Shown piece after piece: positions 45,938-55,082 of a DNA stretch of 64,000 nt. This stretch comes from Fidelibacterota bacterium (GTDB taxonomy: Bacteria; Fidelibacterota; Marinisomatia; SCGC-AAA003-L08; TS1B11), in the NCBI GenBank assembly GCA_004124295.1, contig SCKI01000008.1, positions 33,211 to 97,210 of the forward strand, read 5' to 3'. Position numbers and translations under genes: made by a program. The notes under the pieces were generated by a model. It worked only from the letters and a program-made list of their open reading frames with translations. It had not been told where the DNA came from and ran no database searches. Every line of letters begins with the position of its first letter. The stretch's first letter is position 1.

Positions 45938-48049
45938 CTATTTGACGGTAACGAATTCGAGCTGGTCCCGGTACCTGCTCATAAGAACATTTTTAAGTGG
46001 CCGGTGTTCCCGTTGGGCCAGGTGCTGGTCTTTTTCGGCCAGCTCAAAAGCGGCTGCTCTGGCCACCCGTATAATTTCGCCATCAGTAACCAGGTTCCCC
46101 AGGCGCAGGCGCTCAAAGCCGTGCTGGCGGGATCCAAACAGTTGGCCGGGGCCGCGCAATTTAAGGTCAGCGTCGGCAATTTCAAACCCGTCGGTGGTAG
46201 CGGCCAGGATCGCCAGGCGTTCCTCGGCCTCCTCGGCGCCGGCCCGTTGGATCAGCAGGCAGCGGCCGGGCAGCTCGCCCCTGCCGATGCGGCCCCGGAG
46301 CTGGTGCAGCTGGGTCAGGCCGAACCGCTCGGCGTTCTCGACCAGCATCAAGGTGGCGTTGGGCACATCGATACCCACCTCAATGACGGTCGTGGAAACC
46401 AGCACGTCGGTGGCGCCGGATGTGAAGGCGGCCATCACCCGCTCCTTTTCCTCGCCGGAGAGGCGGCCATCCAGGTAGGCCAGCTGCAGACCGCTTAGCG
46501 GTCCCGCCTGCAGCTCCTTATAGGCTGACCGGGCCGCCTGCAGGTCGCCCTGCTCCGAATCGTCGATCACCGGGTAGACGATGAAGCTCTGCTGCCCCGC
46601 CTCCGCCGCGGCCCGGATCAGGGCATAGGCCTCGGGCAACTGTTCCGCCGTCAGTACCGAGGTTTCCACTGCCGCCCGGTTGCGGGGCAGCTCGTCCAGC
46701 AGAGAGACGTCCATGTCACCGTGGTAGGTGATGGCCAAGGTGCGGGGTATGGGTGTGGCGGTCATAGCCAGCAGGTGCGGCGTGATCCCTTTTTCGACGA
46801 GCTTGCCCCGTTGCAGTACCCCGAACCGGTGCTGCTCATCCACCACGATGAAGGCCAGATCGTGAAAGGTGACCGTTTCCTGGATCAAGGCATGGGTCCC
46901 GATGAGCAGGTCGAGCTGCCCGTCCCGGAGGTCGCGCAAGATCGATTTCCGCCGGTCCGGCGCGGTGCTGCCGGTAAGCAGGGCGATCCTCATCCCGGTG
47001 TCCCGGCTTAAGCCCCGGAAGGCCCGGTAATGCTGCTCGGCCAGGATCTCCGTGGGGGCCATGACCGCGGTCTGGGCAGCGGCGCTGGCCACCATGGCAG
47101 AGGCCAGCAGGGCCACCACCGTTTTACCGCTGCCCACATCCCCCTGCAGCAGGCGGTTCATTACCCGGCCGGACTGGAAATCGCTGCGCAATTCCCGCAG
47201 CACCCTTATCTGGGCGCCGGTCAGCTCGAAGGGCAAGGCGCGGTATATCTGCTCCACCAAGGGACCCCGCTCAGGAAATTTCCGCCCCTCCTGCGCTTGC
47301 AGGGCGCGGCGGCGCAGGGCCATCAGCAGTTGCAGGAAGAAGTGCTCGTCGAATTTGAGCCGGTGAGTGGCGGCCTCCAGCGCTTCGGCGCTGTCTGGCT
47401 CGTGCAGCTGGCGCAGGGCCAGGGCCAGCTCGGGCAGGCCATACTGCTGCCTGAAGGGGGCCGTGAAATGATCGGGCAGAGCATCCAGGCGATCCCACAG
47501 ACCGTGCATGATGCGGCGCAACCGGCGGCTGTCGAGGCCCCTGGCCCGGAGGTCGGCGGTGCCGGGATACAGAGGCACGATCTTGCCCGGATGCAGCGGA
47601 TCGTCGCCTTCGTCCAGCAGGTCAAAGTCGGGGTGGACCATCTGCAGGTGGCGGTAGTATTCCACCCGCCCCGACACCGCCACCCGGTCGCCGGTCTTGA
47701 ATTTGTCCCGGATCCAGTCGCCGCCCCGGAACCAGACACAGCTCAGCACCCCCGAATCGTCCTGGATGGTCACCTGGTAGACCTGCCGCCGCTTGGTCCG
47801 CCGGGCCCCCTGGCCGATCACTTTGCCCAGCACGGTGGCCTCCGCGCCGATTTTCAGATCGCTGATGGGCTGCACGTTGCGGCGGTCCAGATAGCGGCGG
47901 GGAAAATTGTACAGCAGATCACTGACGGTGGCGATGCCGACCTGTTGCAGCGCTTCAGCCCGGACGGGACCGATGCCCTTCACATACTGGACGGCGGCTC
48001 CGGGCTTAAGCCGGGGCGGGGCGGGGGCTGCGGCGGGTTTATCCGGCAT
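45938..48049 (-). CDS. recG: ATP-dependent DNA helicase RecG
   Basis: 703 residues if the ATG at 48049 (MPDKPAAAPAPPRLKPG) is used. Branch-migration helicase that reverses stalled forks. Order: a wedge/OB-fold region (VLGKVIGQGARRTKRRQVYQ), superfamily 2 motif I LLQGDVGSGKTVVAL, motif II VDEQHRFG, motif III LAMTATPIPRTLA, and the C-terminal VIEVGIDVPNATLMLVENAE, GRIGRG helicase half. The N-terminus includes a helix-hairpin-like YVKGIGPVRAEALQQVG. An earlier ATG at 48148 would overlap the PAP2 gene by about 110 bp and is rejected. Confidence 0.96.
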   Translation of the reverse strand: MPDKPAAAPAPPRLKPGAAVQYVKGIGPVRAEALQQVGIATVSDLLYNFPRRYLDRRNVQPISDLKIGAEATVLGKVIGQGARRTKRRQVYQVTIQDDSGVLSCVWFRGGDWIRDKFKTGDRVAVSGRVEYYRHLQMVHPDFDLLDEGDDPLHPGKIVPLYPGTADLRARGLDSRRLRRIMHGLWDRLDALPDHFTAPFRQQYGLPELALALRQLHEPDSAEALEAATHRLKFDEHFFLQLLMALRRRALQAQEGRKFPERGPLVEQIYRALPFELTGAQIRVLRELRSDFQSGRVMNRLLQGDVGSGKTVVALLASAMVASAAAQTAVMAPTEILAEQHYRAFRGLSRDTGMRIALLTGSTAPDRRKSILRDLRDGQLDLLIGTHALIQETVTFHDLAFIVVDEQHRFGVLQRGKLVEKGITPHLLAMTATPIPRTLAITYHGDMDVSLLDELPRNRAAVETSVLTAEQLPEAYALIRAAAEAGQQSFIVYPVIDDSEQGDLQAARSAYKELQAGPLSGLQLAYLDGRLSGEEKERVMAAFTSGATDVLVSTTVIEVGIDVPNATLMLVENAERFGLTQLHQLRGRIGRGELPGRCLLIQRAGAEEAEERLAILAATTDGFEIADADLKLRGPGQLFGSRQHGFERLRLGNLVTDGEIIRVARAAAFELAEKDQHLAQREHRPLKNVLMSRYRDQLEFVTVK

Positions 48050-48950
48050 CTGCCGGCACGGTTTGGATTTCAGGCCCCCAGCGCCAGTAGAGGCCGTCCC
48101 AGAACAGGTAGAAAAGGACGCCGGTAACCAGGCCGGTGAGGGCATCAATGGCGTAGTGGAAGGAGCCGTAAACGGTGCCCAGGGTCAGGCCGGCCACAAC
48201 AAGCCAGAGGGCTGTGGCGACCCGCCGGTCCCGGGGCCGGAGCAGCAGGACCACCACCACAGACTCCCCCACATGAGAACTGGGCAGTGCCCCACCCTGG
48301 CTGGCGGCGATGCTGTAGAGCTTGTCGATGATCGGCCCCAGGAGACCGACCCCGTCGAAGCGCAGGTAGCGGTCGTCGAGGGGTCCGATAACCGGAAACA
48401 GGATGAAGATGGCCAGATAGGTGCAGTAGGTGCCCAGCAGCACGAAGGCAAACCGGAGCAGGGCCGGCGACACCCGCGGGCCAGCGGCAGGCGCGTCGCG
48501 AAATCCGTGCCACCATACCCAGAGGTAGCTGCCTATCAGCAGCGGATAGTAGGCGATGTAGAGCAGGTGCAGCAGTTCCCGCCAAAAGGCCCCGGGCAAA
48601 GCATCGGGAAAGGCGCGGTGCAGATAAGTCCCGAATAAGGCTTTGTCCCACTCCCGCACCAGGGGATCGTACACCTCCCCGGCATGGAAGATGGTGCCGG
48701 CCATCTCGATCTGGTAGTTGAGTGGCACCAGCAGCAGCAGGGGATAGAGCCAGCGCAGCCAGGCGGCCGGTCCCGCTTCCGGCGGCGCGTAGGTAATCCT
48801 CAGGATCAGCAGGAAAAAGAACATATTGGTCAGCGCTGCGCCGAGGTAAACCAAGCTGGAGCGAGTGCTCAGAAAGGTGATCACGAACAACAGGAAGGTG
48901 GTCCACAGCAGTACCTTGTCGAAGCGGTAGCGGACGGCGCTCTCAGCCAT
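48039..48950 (-). CDS. PAP2-superfamily membrane phosphatase
   Basis: 303 residues with about six hydrophobic spans. The PAP2 active site is complete in its second and third motifs: ALPSSHVGESV (SxxxH-type) and GSFHYAIDALTG (His and Asp of motif 3). The first (KxxxxxxRP) is weak. The fold dephosphorylates lipid pyrophosphates or phosphatidyl-type lipids at the membrane; inositolphosphotransferase-like members have similar topology. The ATG at 48950 gives a hydrophobic first TM; a GTG at 48965 is possible. It overlaps both neighbours (recG 11 bp, GNAT 8 bp). Confidence 0.87.
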   Translation of the reverse strand: MAESAVRYRFDKVLLWTTFLLFVITFLSTRSSLVYLGAALTNMFFFLLILRITYAPPEAGPAAWLRWLYPLLLLVPLNYQIEMAGTIFHAGEVYDPLVREWDKALFGTYLHRAFPDALPGAFWRELLHLLYIAYYPLLIGSYLWVWWHGFRDAPAAGPRVSPALLRFAFVLLGTYCTYLAIFILFPVIGPLDDRYLRFDGVGLLGPIIDKLYSIAASQGGALPSSHVGESVVVVLLLRPRDRRVATALWLVVAGLTLGTVYGSFHYAIDALTGLVTGVLFYLFWDGLYWRWGPEIQTVPADAG

Positions 48951-50100
48951 TCGGGGTACCGTCACCTGCCGCAGCGGCGCCTGTAACGCCGTTCAGAGGC
49001 ATGCCGTAGACCCGGTACCTCTTGGCCGGTTTGGCGCCGGCCTTGAGCAGGGTGTGATTCATCAGGGTGTTGTCTTCCAGGATCCACGACATTTCGCCGC
49101 GCAGGTAGCCCTTGGCCCGGGCCTGCCTGAGGGTGCGCAGATAAAACACCGCATCTATGCCCAACCGCCGATACGGCTTGAGGACTCCCATGGTGATGAC
49201 CCGCAGCGAACGGATGCGGCGCTTGTGCCAGAGCAGTTTAGGCAGGCCCAGGGGGAACAGGCGGCCGCTGCCCAGGCGGGCCAGCGCCTCGTTGATATTG
49301 GGCAGGGTGAGGGAAAAGCCGGCGGGCTGTCCGTCAACTTCGGCGATGTAGAGCAGGTCGGGATCGACGAGCAGCTTCAGGTCCTCCGCCAGATGGTTGA
49401 ACTCCGCTTCGTCCATTGGCAGGGCGCCCCAGTTTTCGGCCCAGGCGGCATTGTAGACCTCCCGGATGATGTCCACCTCATGGTCAAACTGGCGCATAAT
49501 CGCCTTGCGGACGGTGAACCGGCCCCGGGCCAGCACCTTGTCCACGTGCCGGGCCAGCCGCTCCGGCGCCGCCTCGGGGACGGGCATCTCCCAGGCCAGC
49601 ACATCCTTCTCCTTCAGCATACCGGCCGCTTCCAGGCGGGTGGCATAATAGGGCAGGTTGTAGGGCATGAGAATCATCGGCGGCGAGTCGAAGGCGTCCA
49701 GCAGAATCCCCATGCTGCCGTTGATATCGGGGTTGAACGGCCCCAGCAGGCGGGTGGCGCCGAAGGGGGCCAGCCAGGCGGACGCCGCTTCCAGGAGGAT
49801 GGCGGTCACCGCCTGATCATCCACCATCTCCAGGTAGCCGAACATGCCCACATTCAGCCCATAGACCCGGTTGTACTTCCGGTTATGGAAGGCGGCGATG
49901 CGCCCCACGGTGCGGCCGTGATCGATGGCCAGGAAACAGGCCCCGTCGGCATGCTTGAAAAAGGGATTCTTGCGGGGCGAGAGCTGGCTGCGCATGTCCA
50001 CCCGGAGCGGCGGGACCCATACCGGATGGCGCTGATACAGGCGGTACGGGAAATCGATGAATTTCGCTATTTCACGGCCGCTGACCTGTTGGATATGCAT
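48943..50100 (-). CDS. GNAT-like N-acetyltransferase of the ~380-aa family
   Basis: 385 residues. A C-terminal GNAT-like region has LLYIAEVDGQPAGFSLTLPN and ITMGVLKPYRRLGIDAVFYL, the latter like the acetyl-CoA pyrophosphate loop (R-R-x-G-I). The N-terminal RHPVWVPPLRVDMRSQLSP and NPFFKHADGACFLA region is shared by an uncharacterised family of the same length. The substrate is unknown. The ATG at 50100 is used; the 24 codons before it lack a family match. It precedes PAP2 and recG on the same strand. Confidence 0.75.
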   Translation of the reverse strand: MHIQQVSGREIAKFIDFPYRLYQRHPVWVPPLRVDMRSQLSPRKNPFFKHADGACFLAIDHGRTVGRIAAFHNRKYNRVYGLNVGMFGYLEMVDDQAVTAILLEAASAWLAPFGATRLLGPFNPDINGSMGILLDAFDSPPMILMPYNLPYYATRLEAAGMLKEKDVLAWEMPVPEAAPERLARHVDKVLARGRFTVRKAIMRQFDHEVDIIREVYNAAWAENWGALPMDEAEFNHLAEDLKLLVDPDLLYIAEVDGQPAGFSLTLPNINEALARLGSGRLFPLGLPKLLWHKRRIRSLRVITMGVLKPYRRLGIDAVFYLRTLRQARAKGYLRGEMSWILEDNTLMNHTLLKAGAKPAKRYRVYGMPLNGVTGAAAAGDGTPNG

Positions 50101-50233
50101 GGAATGGTGATCGCCAAAGGCTGAATTTACTGGCCCAGCCCCGGACGGCAAAGGATCGCAGGTGTGCCGCACTGGCCATCTGTCTGGTCCGTGACAGCCC
50201 CGGAGGTGTAATATCCACCAGGCTTACAGACGC

Positions 50234-51220
50234 ATGCGACAGTTCAAGACCATCACTTTGCGGGTTCTCTTGGGGACCCTGCTGGCCGGCACAGCCGTCC
50301 CGCTGGCGGGACAGGCCTGTGGCTGCGGTGGCGTGCCCCTGTTGGGTTCATTGGGGGGCGTGGGGCCGCTGGCCGGCGACTGGCAGATCGATGGACAGTA
50401 TGAATATAACGATATTTCCGGTCTGGCCTCCGGCATCCTCAGGCTCCCATTCGACGGGCGCCGCCAGTTGTCCCAGTCCGGGATCATGCGGGTGACCTAT
50501 GGCCTGAGCCGCTCCCTGACAGTCAGCGTACTCCTGACCGCCATCGTGAAAACGCGGGTGGTTACGGATACGGATATCGCCGCCGGATTGGGCGACGGAA
50601 TCGTGCTGCTGCAGGTGAATCTCCTGCCTGGGCTCAGTTACCCCCAGCGGGATATCATGCTGGGGCTGGGATTCAAGGCGCCCCTGGGGCCGTCGGACTT
50701 GTCCGCAGGGGGCGTGCGCTATTCGCCGGATTTGCAGCCGACCTCCGGCGCCTGGGACCTGCTGGCCACCTTTTATGCCACCACGGAAATTTTTCCGCCC
50801 CGGCAGGCCAAACTTTTCGGGTCGGCCTCCTATCGGCTCACCAGCGCAGACCCGGCCTTCAGCCCAAACGATCAGGATTACCGGTTTGGAAATGAAACCT
50901 TGTTCAGTATCGGCAGCAGCTACGGATTGGGGCCGAGGGCCGTGGCCAGCTTGCAGCTGAATGCCCGCCACACCCAACCGGACCGCCTGGGCCGCCAAAT
51001 CCAGCCCAATACGGGTGGGGTCTGGCTGTTCGCAGCGCCCGGCTTCAGTTACAATGTGACACCCGCTGTCAATCTGGCCCTCTCCGGCCAATTGCCCCTG
51101 CGGCATTGGCTTAATGGGGCCATCCAATTGACGACCCGGTTCAGTTTCGCCCTGTCGATTCAGTATGCCTTTAGGGGCGGAAAAAACCGGCAGCCGGAGC
51201 AGATCGGAACCAGGAGATAG
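50234..51220 (+). CDS. Outer-membrane beta-barrel/transporter-like protein
   Basis: 328 residues with a signal peptide (LRVLLGTLLAGTAVPLAGQ) and a Cys-rich start (CGCGG). The rest alternates hydrophobic and polar residues as beta strands (SLTVSVLLTAIVKTRVVT, LLQVNLLPGLSYPQRDIML, LQLNARHTQPDRLG) and ends in a barrel-like strand (FSFALSIQYAFRGG). It resembles the aromatic-compound transporter/porin class of predicted barrels. It starts a plus-strand unit with the DUF3179 lipoprotein four bases downstream. Confidence 0.68.
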   Translation: MRQFKTITLRVLLGTLLAGTAVPLAGQACGCGGVPLLGSLGGVGPLAGDWQIDGQYEYNDISGLASGILRLPFDGRRQLSQSGIMRVTYGLSRSLTVSVLLTAIVKTRVVTDTDIAAGLGDGIVLLQVNLLPGLSYPQRDIMLGLGFKAPLGPSDLSAGGVRYSPDLQPTSGAWDLLATFYATTEIFPPRQAKLFGSASYRLTSADPAFSPNDQDYRFGNETLFSIGSSYGLGPRAVASLQLNARHTQPDRLGRQIQPNTGGVWLFAAPGFSYNVTPAVNLALSGQLPLRHWLNGAIQLTTRFSFALSIQYAFRGGKNRQPEQIGTRR

Positions 51221-51223
51221 AGC

Positions 51224-52321
51224 ATGAAAAAAATATCGCAATGGCCATTTATACGCCGGGCCGGATGGGCCGGTTTGCTGCTCCTGGCTGCCTGCGATCC
51301 TGAATTAGGCGACGGGCCAACGCTCGGCGAGTGGCTGATACCGTCAAGCCAGGTTTTCGATGGCGGGCCGGGCAAGGATGGTATTCCCGCCCTCTCGAAT
51401 CCCCTGTTTACCACCGTCGCTGAGGTGGATTATCTGGCCCCGGATGACCTGGTGGTAGGCTACCGGGTAGGAGACGTCATCAAGGCCTATCCCCATCCGA
51501 TTCTCGATTGGCACGAAATTGCCAATGACGCGGTTGACGGGCAAGCTGTGGCCATCACCTACTGCCCTTTGACCGGGTCGGCCCTGGCCTGGAGCCGGGT
51601 GATTAATGGCGTTACAACCACCTTTGGCGTTTCCGGAAAATTGTACAACAATAATTTGATGCCCTATGACCGGGAAACAGACAGCAACTGGTCCCAGATG
51701 CGCATGGACTGTGTGCAGGGAAAAAGCATCGGCACGCTGGCCGAGGTATTTCAGGTTATCGAGACCACCTGGCAAACCTGGCAGACCCTGTATCCCGGCA
51801 GCCAGATAATGAGCAACAACACCGGGGTTTACTCCGCAGCGCAGTACGCCAACTACCCCTACGGCTCCTATCGCACCGACACACGGATCCTTTTCCCGCT
51901 GCCCAGCGGCTCAATCGACAACAGGCTGCATGTCAAGGAGCGGCTGGCGGGCGTCGTGGCGGACAATAAGGTCCGGGTCTACCGGCGCGACTCCTTCGCG
52001 GACAGCGTACGGGTGGTACACGACAGTTTCGGCGGTGATTCTCTGGTGGTGGTGGGCAGCCAGGCCGATAACATCATGATGATCTTCAAGCGCCGCCTGC
52101 AGAACGGGACGCTGCTGAGCTTCAGCGCCGTGCAAGGCCAGTTGCCCGGCATTATGCTCGATAACGAAGGGACCACCTGGGACGTGCTGGGCCGGGGCAT
52201 CGCTGGGCCCCGCAGCGGGCAGCAGCTGAGCTATCCGGTCACTTTTATCGCCTACTGGTTTGCCTGGACCTCCTTCTATCCCGGCGCCGAAATTTTTGAG
52301 TTTGCCGATTCCGGGAGCTAG
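51224..52321 (+). CDS. DUF3179 domain lipoprotein
   Basis: 365 residues. A lipobox (LLLLAACD) makes it a lipoprotein. The DUF3179 core is clear: YRVGDVIKAYPHPILDWHEI, the single conserved Cys in ITYCPLTGSALAW, and FGVSGKLYNNNLMPYDRETD. The conserved Cys and aromatic residues suggest a redox or metal site, but no function is established for the family as far as I know. ATG at 51224, four bases after the barrel gene stop, and likely co-translated with it. It faces the questin-oxidase-like gene on the other strand; the 96-bp gap between them shows nothing recognisable. Confidence 0.88.
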   Translation: MKKISQWPFIRRAGWAGLLLLAACDPELGDGPTLGEWLIPSSQVFDGGPGKDGIPALSNPLFTTVAEVDYLAPDDLVVGYRVGDVIKAYPHPILDWHEIANDAVDGQAVAITYCPLTGSALAWSRVINGVTTTFGVSGKLYNNNLMPYDRETDSNWSQMRMDCVQGKSIGTLAEVFQVIETTWQTWQTLYPGSQIMSNNTGVYSAAQYANYPYGSYRTDTRILFPLPSGSIDNRLHVKERLAGVVADNKVRVYRRDSFADSVRVVHDSFGGDSLVVVGSQADNIMMIFKRRLQNGTLLSFSAVQGQLPGIMLDNEGTTWDVLGRGIAGPRSGQQLSYPVTFIAYWFAWTSFYPGAEIFEFADSGS

Positions 52322-52417
52322 ACGAGCCGCTCATTCGGGCCGGAAGTGCACGAACGCCCGCCCGCAGGTGGGGCCATCAGGTCAGGCCGCCGTGCCCGGT
52401 GAGGCCGGCGCCGCCGC

Positions 52418-53470
52418 CTAGAGGGAGAGGGCCGGCAGCCGCTGCAACGCATCCCAGGCCGCGGCTAGCAGGGCCAGGTCGGACGAATGGCGGTATTCAC
52501 GCAGACAGAAATCAGTGCCGATGAAAGCATGTTCGTCGCCGGTCTGCAGGGCCGCCTCGATCAGCGCATCCGCATCGGTGGATACGGCGCCCGGCTGGGC
52601 CACCGGGTTCGACTGGCCATAGACGGCGTACAGGGCGCCGCCGAATTGCCAGGCGTAGCGGACCAACAGGATGGCGCCGGCCTCATCCAGGTGGGGCGCC
52701 ACCAGCCGCGCGGCGCCGGCAACGATGATACCGTGGAGAAAAGGGATCAGGGTCTGGGGCTGGTCCTGATGGGCCAGTTGCACTTTGGCCATGCTGCTGG
52801 CGACCTCGCCCAGCAAAGTCTCGGGTTCCGGCGGGACCGTTACCAGGTTGACGACACCGCTGAAAGGTGAATATCCGTCGAGGCTCTGCAGGTGGCCCGA
52901 GAGGCGTCCGCTGCGCAGCGGATTGCCCTTGTGCTTCCAGGTGATCTGGGCCAATGCTTCCGCCGGAGAAAACTTGCCGGCCGACAGGGGGGCCAGGATG
53001 CCGGGCAGTTTGAAATAACTTCCGGCCCAGTATGCCATGGCGTCGGCCAATTCCACCAGGCGCAGTTCAACCGCCTCCTGCCGGACCTGTTCCAGGGCAT
53101 AGGCGGTACGGATCAGGCCGTGTCCGGCGGCTCCGGTCAGGCCGGGGATGAGCCGGGGCAGCCACTCCCGCACCACCTGTTGCCAGCCCAGCTGGCCTGT
53201 TTCCCGCTGGAAAAAACTGCTCCAATCGCTATAACGGGCCAGATCGCCGAGGCCGTCCCGCCAGGATTGCCGGGTCAGCGGTTTGACCGGTTCCGGCCGT
53301 CCCGGGAGCCGGGTGATATAGCCGTCCAGCCAACGCCGGGCCTGCTCCGGTTTGCCCAGGGAGACCAGCGCCCCGACGGCCATTGCGCCGTGGTTGGATA
53401 GACCGCCGCCGAATTCGGGGCCTGTCCCGGACAGGGACTTTAGCGCCGCATCGTAGGCCGATAGCGCCAT
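52418..53470 (-). CDS. Questin oxidase-like protein
   Basis: 350 residues. The start FGGGLSNHGAMAVGALVSLGKPEQA, with its conserved NH, and later histidines (AYALEQVRQEAVELRLVE region, GIIVAGAARLVAPHL) follow the questin_oxidase-like family (PF14027). Its fungal member opens the anthraquinone ring by Baeyer-Villiger-type oxidation. Bacterial homologues are uncharacterised. No signal peptide. No cofactor motif is apparent, in agreement with the family. It stands alone between convergent and co-directional genes. Confidence 0.7.
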   Translation of the reverse strand: MALSAYDAALKSLSGTGPEFGGGLSNHGAMAVGALVSLGKPEQARRWLDGYITRLPGRPEPVKPLTRQSWRDGLGDLARYSDWSSFFQRETGQLGWQQVVREWLPRLIPGLTGAAGHGLIRTAYALEQVRQEAVELRLVELADAMAYWAGSYFKLPGILAPLSAGKFSPAEALAQITWKHKGNPLRSGRLSGHLQSLDGYSPFSGVVNLVTVPPEPETLLGEVASSMAKVQLAHQDQPQTLIPFLHGIIVAGAARLVAPHLDEAGAILLVRYAWQFGGALYAVYGQSNPVAQPGAVSTDADALIEAALQTGDEHAFIGTDFCLREYRHSSDLALLAAAWDALQRLPALSL

Positions 53471-53530
53471 CAGCCCGCCGGGCCTGTTCCGGCTGGGGCC
53501 GTTGCGCCGGAAATGTGCGGCCAGGAGCGG

Positions 53531-54070
53531 TCAGGCATTGAGGAAATCTTCCTTGATGATTTCATAGTAAAAGTGGTCGATGCGCTGGCCGCGGATGATC
53601 AGGTACTGCCGTTTCAAGCCGACCTTCCGGAAGCCGCTTTTATCCAGCACCCGTTGGGACGCCGGATTGAGCACGGAGCAGTCGGCCTCGACCCGCTCTA
53701 CCGTCGTTTCCGAAAACAGGAAGCGGCACAGTTCGTGCACCGCCGCCGTGGCATAGCCCTGGTTCCAGTACTCCTTGTCCACGGTGTAGCCGATGCGCAC
53801 CAGGCCATGCACCCGGGAGGTCACTTCCATCGTCATCCAGCCGATGGCCAGGTTCAGGAGAGTGTCTTCGATGATCAGGATGTAGTCGTGGTCCAGGAGC
53901 ATATTCAGCTCCCCGCCTGCCCGCGAATTGATGAAGTGCAACAGCTGCTCCCGGCTCAGCCCGCTGATGGGCTGGTGCCGCTGCGCCTCTTCCCGCGAGC
54001 GCCATTTCACCAGCAGATCGAGGCGGTCCTCCTCCAGCGGTTTAAGGCTGACCTGCTTGCCCTCGGCCAT
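53531..54070 (-). CDS. GNAT-family N-acetyltransferase (RimJ/RimL-like)
   Basis: 179 residues. GNAT features: LKPLEEDRLDLLVKWRSREEAQR opening of RimJ-like acetyltransferases, ILIIEDTLLNLAIGWMTMEV, the acetyl-CoA loop region EYWNQGYATAAVHELCRFLF (Q-x-x-G-x-A), and LNPASQRVLDKSGFRKVG. ATG at 54070 overlaps the HAD gene stop by one base (TGATG). Substrate unknown (ribosomal protein or small molecule). Confidence 0.88.
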   Translation of the reverse strand: MAEGKQVSLKPLEEDRLDLLVKWRSREEAQRHQPISGLSREQLLHFINSRAGGELNMLLDHDYILIIEDTLLNLAIGWMTMEVTSRVHGLVRIGYTVDKEYWNQGYATAAVHELCRFLFSETTVERVEADCSVLNPASQRVLDKSGFRKVGLKRQYLIIRGQRIDHFYYEIIKEDFLNA

Positions 54071-54744
54071 CAGGGCGCCTGGGCCGTGGCTATGGGCTGG
54101 CCGGTGATGCCGGCAATGAGTCCGGGGGTAATCTCCGACAGATGGGCGATGGTGGCGTGGCGCCGGGGCATGACCTCCTCCGGCACTGAACCGGTGATGG
54201 CTATCGTCCAGGCGCCCGACGCCCAGGCGGAGGTGAGGCCGTGCACCGAGTCCTCGATCACCAGCGCCTGCCGGGGTTCGGTGGCCAGCTGCTTCAGCAT
54301 GACCAGGTACGGTTCCGGGTGGGGCTTGGAATGGGCCGTTGTCCCCCCGGTGAGGAGGCCGTCGAACAGGGGCCTCAAGCGCAGCCTGGCGTCCATGAAA
54401 TCGAACAGCTCCAGCGGGGTTGAGGTGACCAGCCCCAGCCGGTAGTCCGGCCGTAACTGGCGCTGCAGATCGGTGAATCCGGACCGGAACCGGAGGCCCT
54501 CGGCAAAGGCTTTCCGGACCAACCTGCGCCCCTTCGTGCGCAATGTTTCCAGTGGGGCGTCGATCCCGTAGCGCTTCCGGGCCAGCTGGTAGAAACTTGT
54601 TTCCGACAGGCCCCGGAAATGCTGCCAATCGGATTCGGGAATGTTGATGCCGTATTCGGCGAAGAGTTGCTCCTCCGCCTGCTGGTAGAGGGGCTCCGAG
54701 TCGACCACCACCCCATCCAGATCAAATAGGATCGTCTTGATCAA
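54070..54744 (-). CDS. HAD-family phosphatase (beta-phosphoglucomutase-like)
   Basis: 224 residues. Motif I FDLDGVVVDSE, motif II VTSTP, motif III Lys in AHSKPHPEPY, and motif IV VIEDSVHG are present with a type I cap, as in phosphoglucomutase/phosphoglycolate-phosphatase-like HADs. The start is TTG at 54744, which overlaps the CsaA-like stop (TTGA). Central gene of a three-gene coupled set (CsaA-like, HAD, GNAT). Confidence 0.88.
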   Translation of the reverse strand: MIKTILFDLDGVVVDSEPLYQQAEEQLFAEYGINIPESDWQHFRGLSETSFYQLARKRYGIDAPLETLRTKGRRLVRKAFAEGLRFRSGFTDLQRQLRPDYRLGLVTSTPLELFDFMDARLRLRPLFDGLLTGGTTAHSKPHPEPYLVMLKQLATEPRQALVIEDSVHGLTSAWASGAWTIAITGSVPEEVMPRRHATIAHLSEITPGLIAGITGQPIATAQAP

Positions 54745-55082
54745 CTGACCCTGGCGCCGTTTTCCACCGGGCCGTCCGGCTGCAGCAGGCGGACCGAGCC
54801 GTCAGGTTCATAGCCGCCGAGGACCAGCACTTCGCTGGAATATTTGCCGATCTGCCGGGGGGCGAAGTTCACCACGGCGAGCACCTGCCGGCCAATCAGC
54901 CCGGCGGGCGTGTAGTGGTCGCTGAGTTGGGCGCAGGACGACTTGATGCCCAACGATCCGAAATCGATCTGCAGCCAGATGGACGGCTTTTTAAGGCCCT
55001 CCGCCGGCTGGGCCTCCAACACGGTACCGGTGCGGATATCGAGGGCCTGGAACTGTTCCAGCTCAATGACAGGTTTCACCAT
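54741..55082 (-). CDS. csaA: tRNA-binding (CsaA-like) protein
   Basis: 113 residues, the usual CsaA length. It is a single EMAP/OB-fold tRNA-binding domain: LDIRTGTVLEAQPAEGLKKP, the SIWLQIDFGSLGIKSSCAQL segment and VLAVVNFAPRQIG are characteristic. Homologous to MetRS C-terminal domains and the CsaA export chaperone of Bacillus. The ATG at 55082 has GGAG just upstream; the frame extends to 55226 but the family begins here. Confidence 0.88.
   Translation of the reverse strand: MVKPVIELEQFQALDIRTGTVLEAQPAEGLKKPSIWLQIDFGSLGIKSSCAQLSDHYTPAGLIGRQVLAVVNFAPRQIGKYSSEVLVLGGYEPDGSVRLLQPDGPVENGARVS

Noticed and set aside
48050..48148. Upstream extension of recG to an earlier ATG
   Set aside because: It would overlap the PAP2 coding region by about 110 bp and adds residues unlike RecG.
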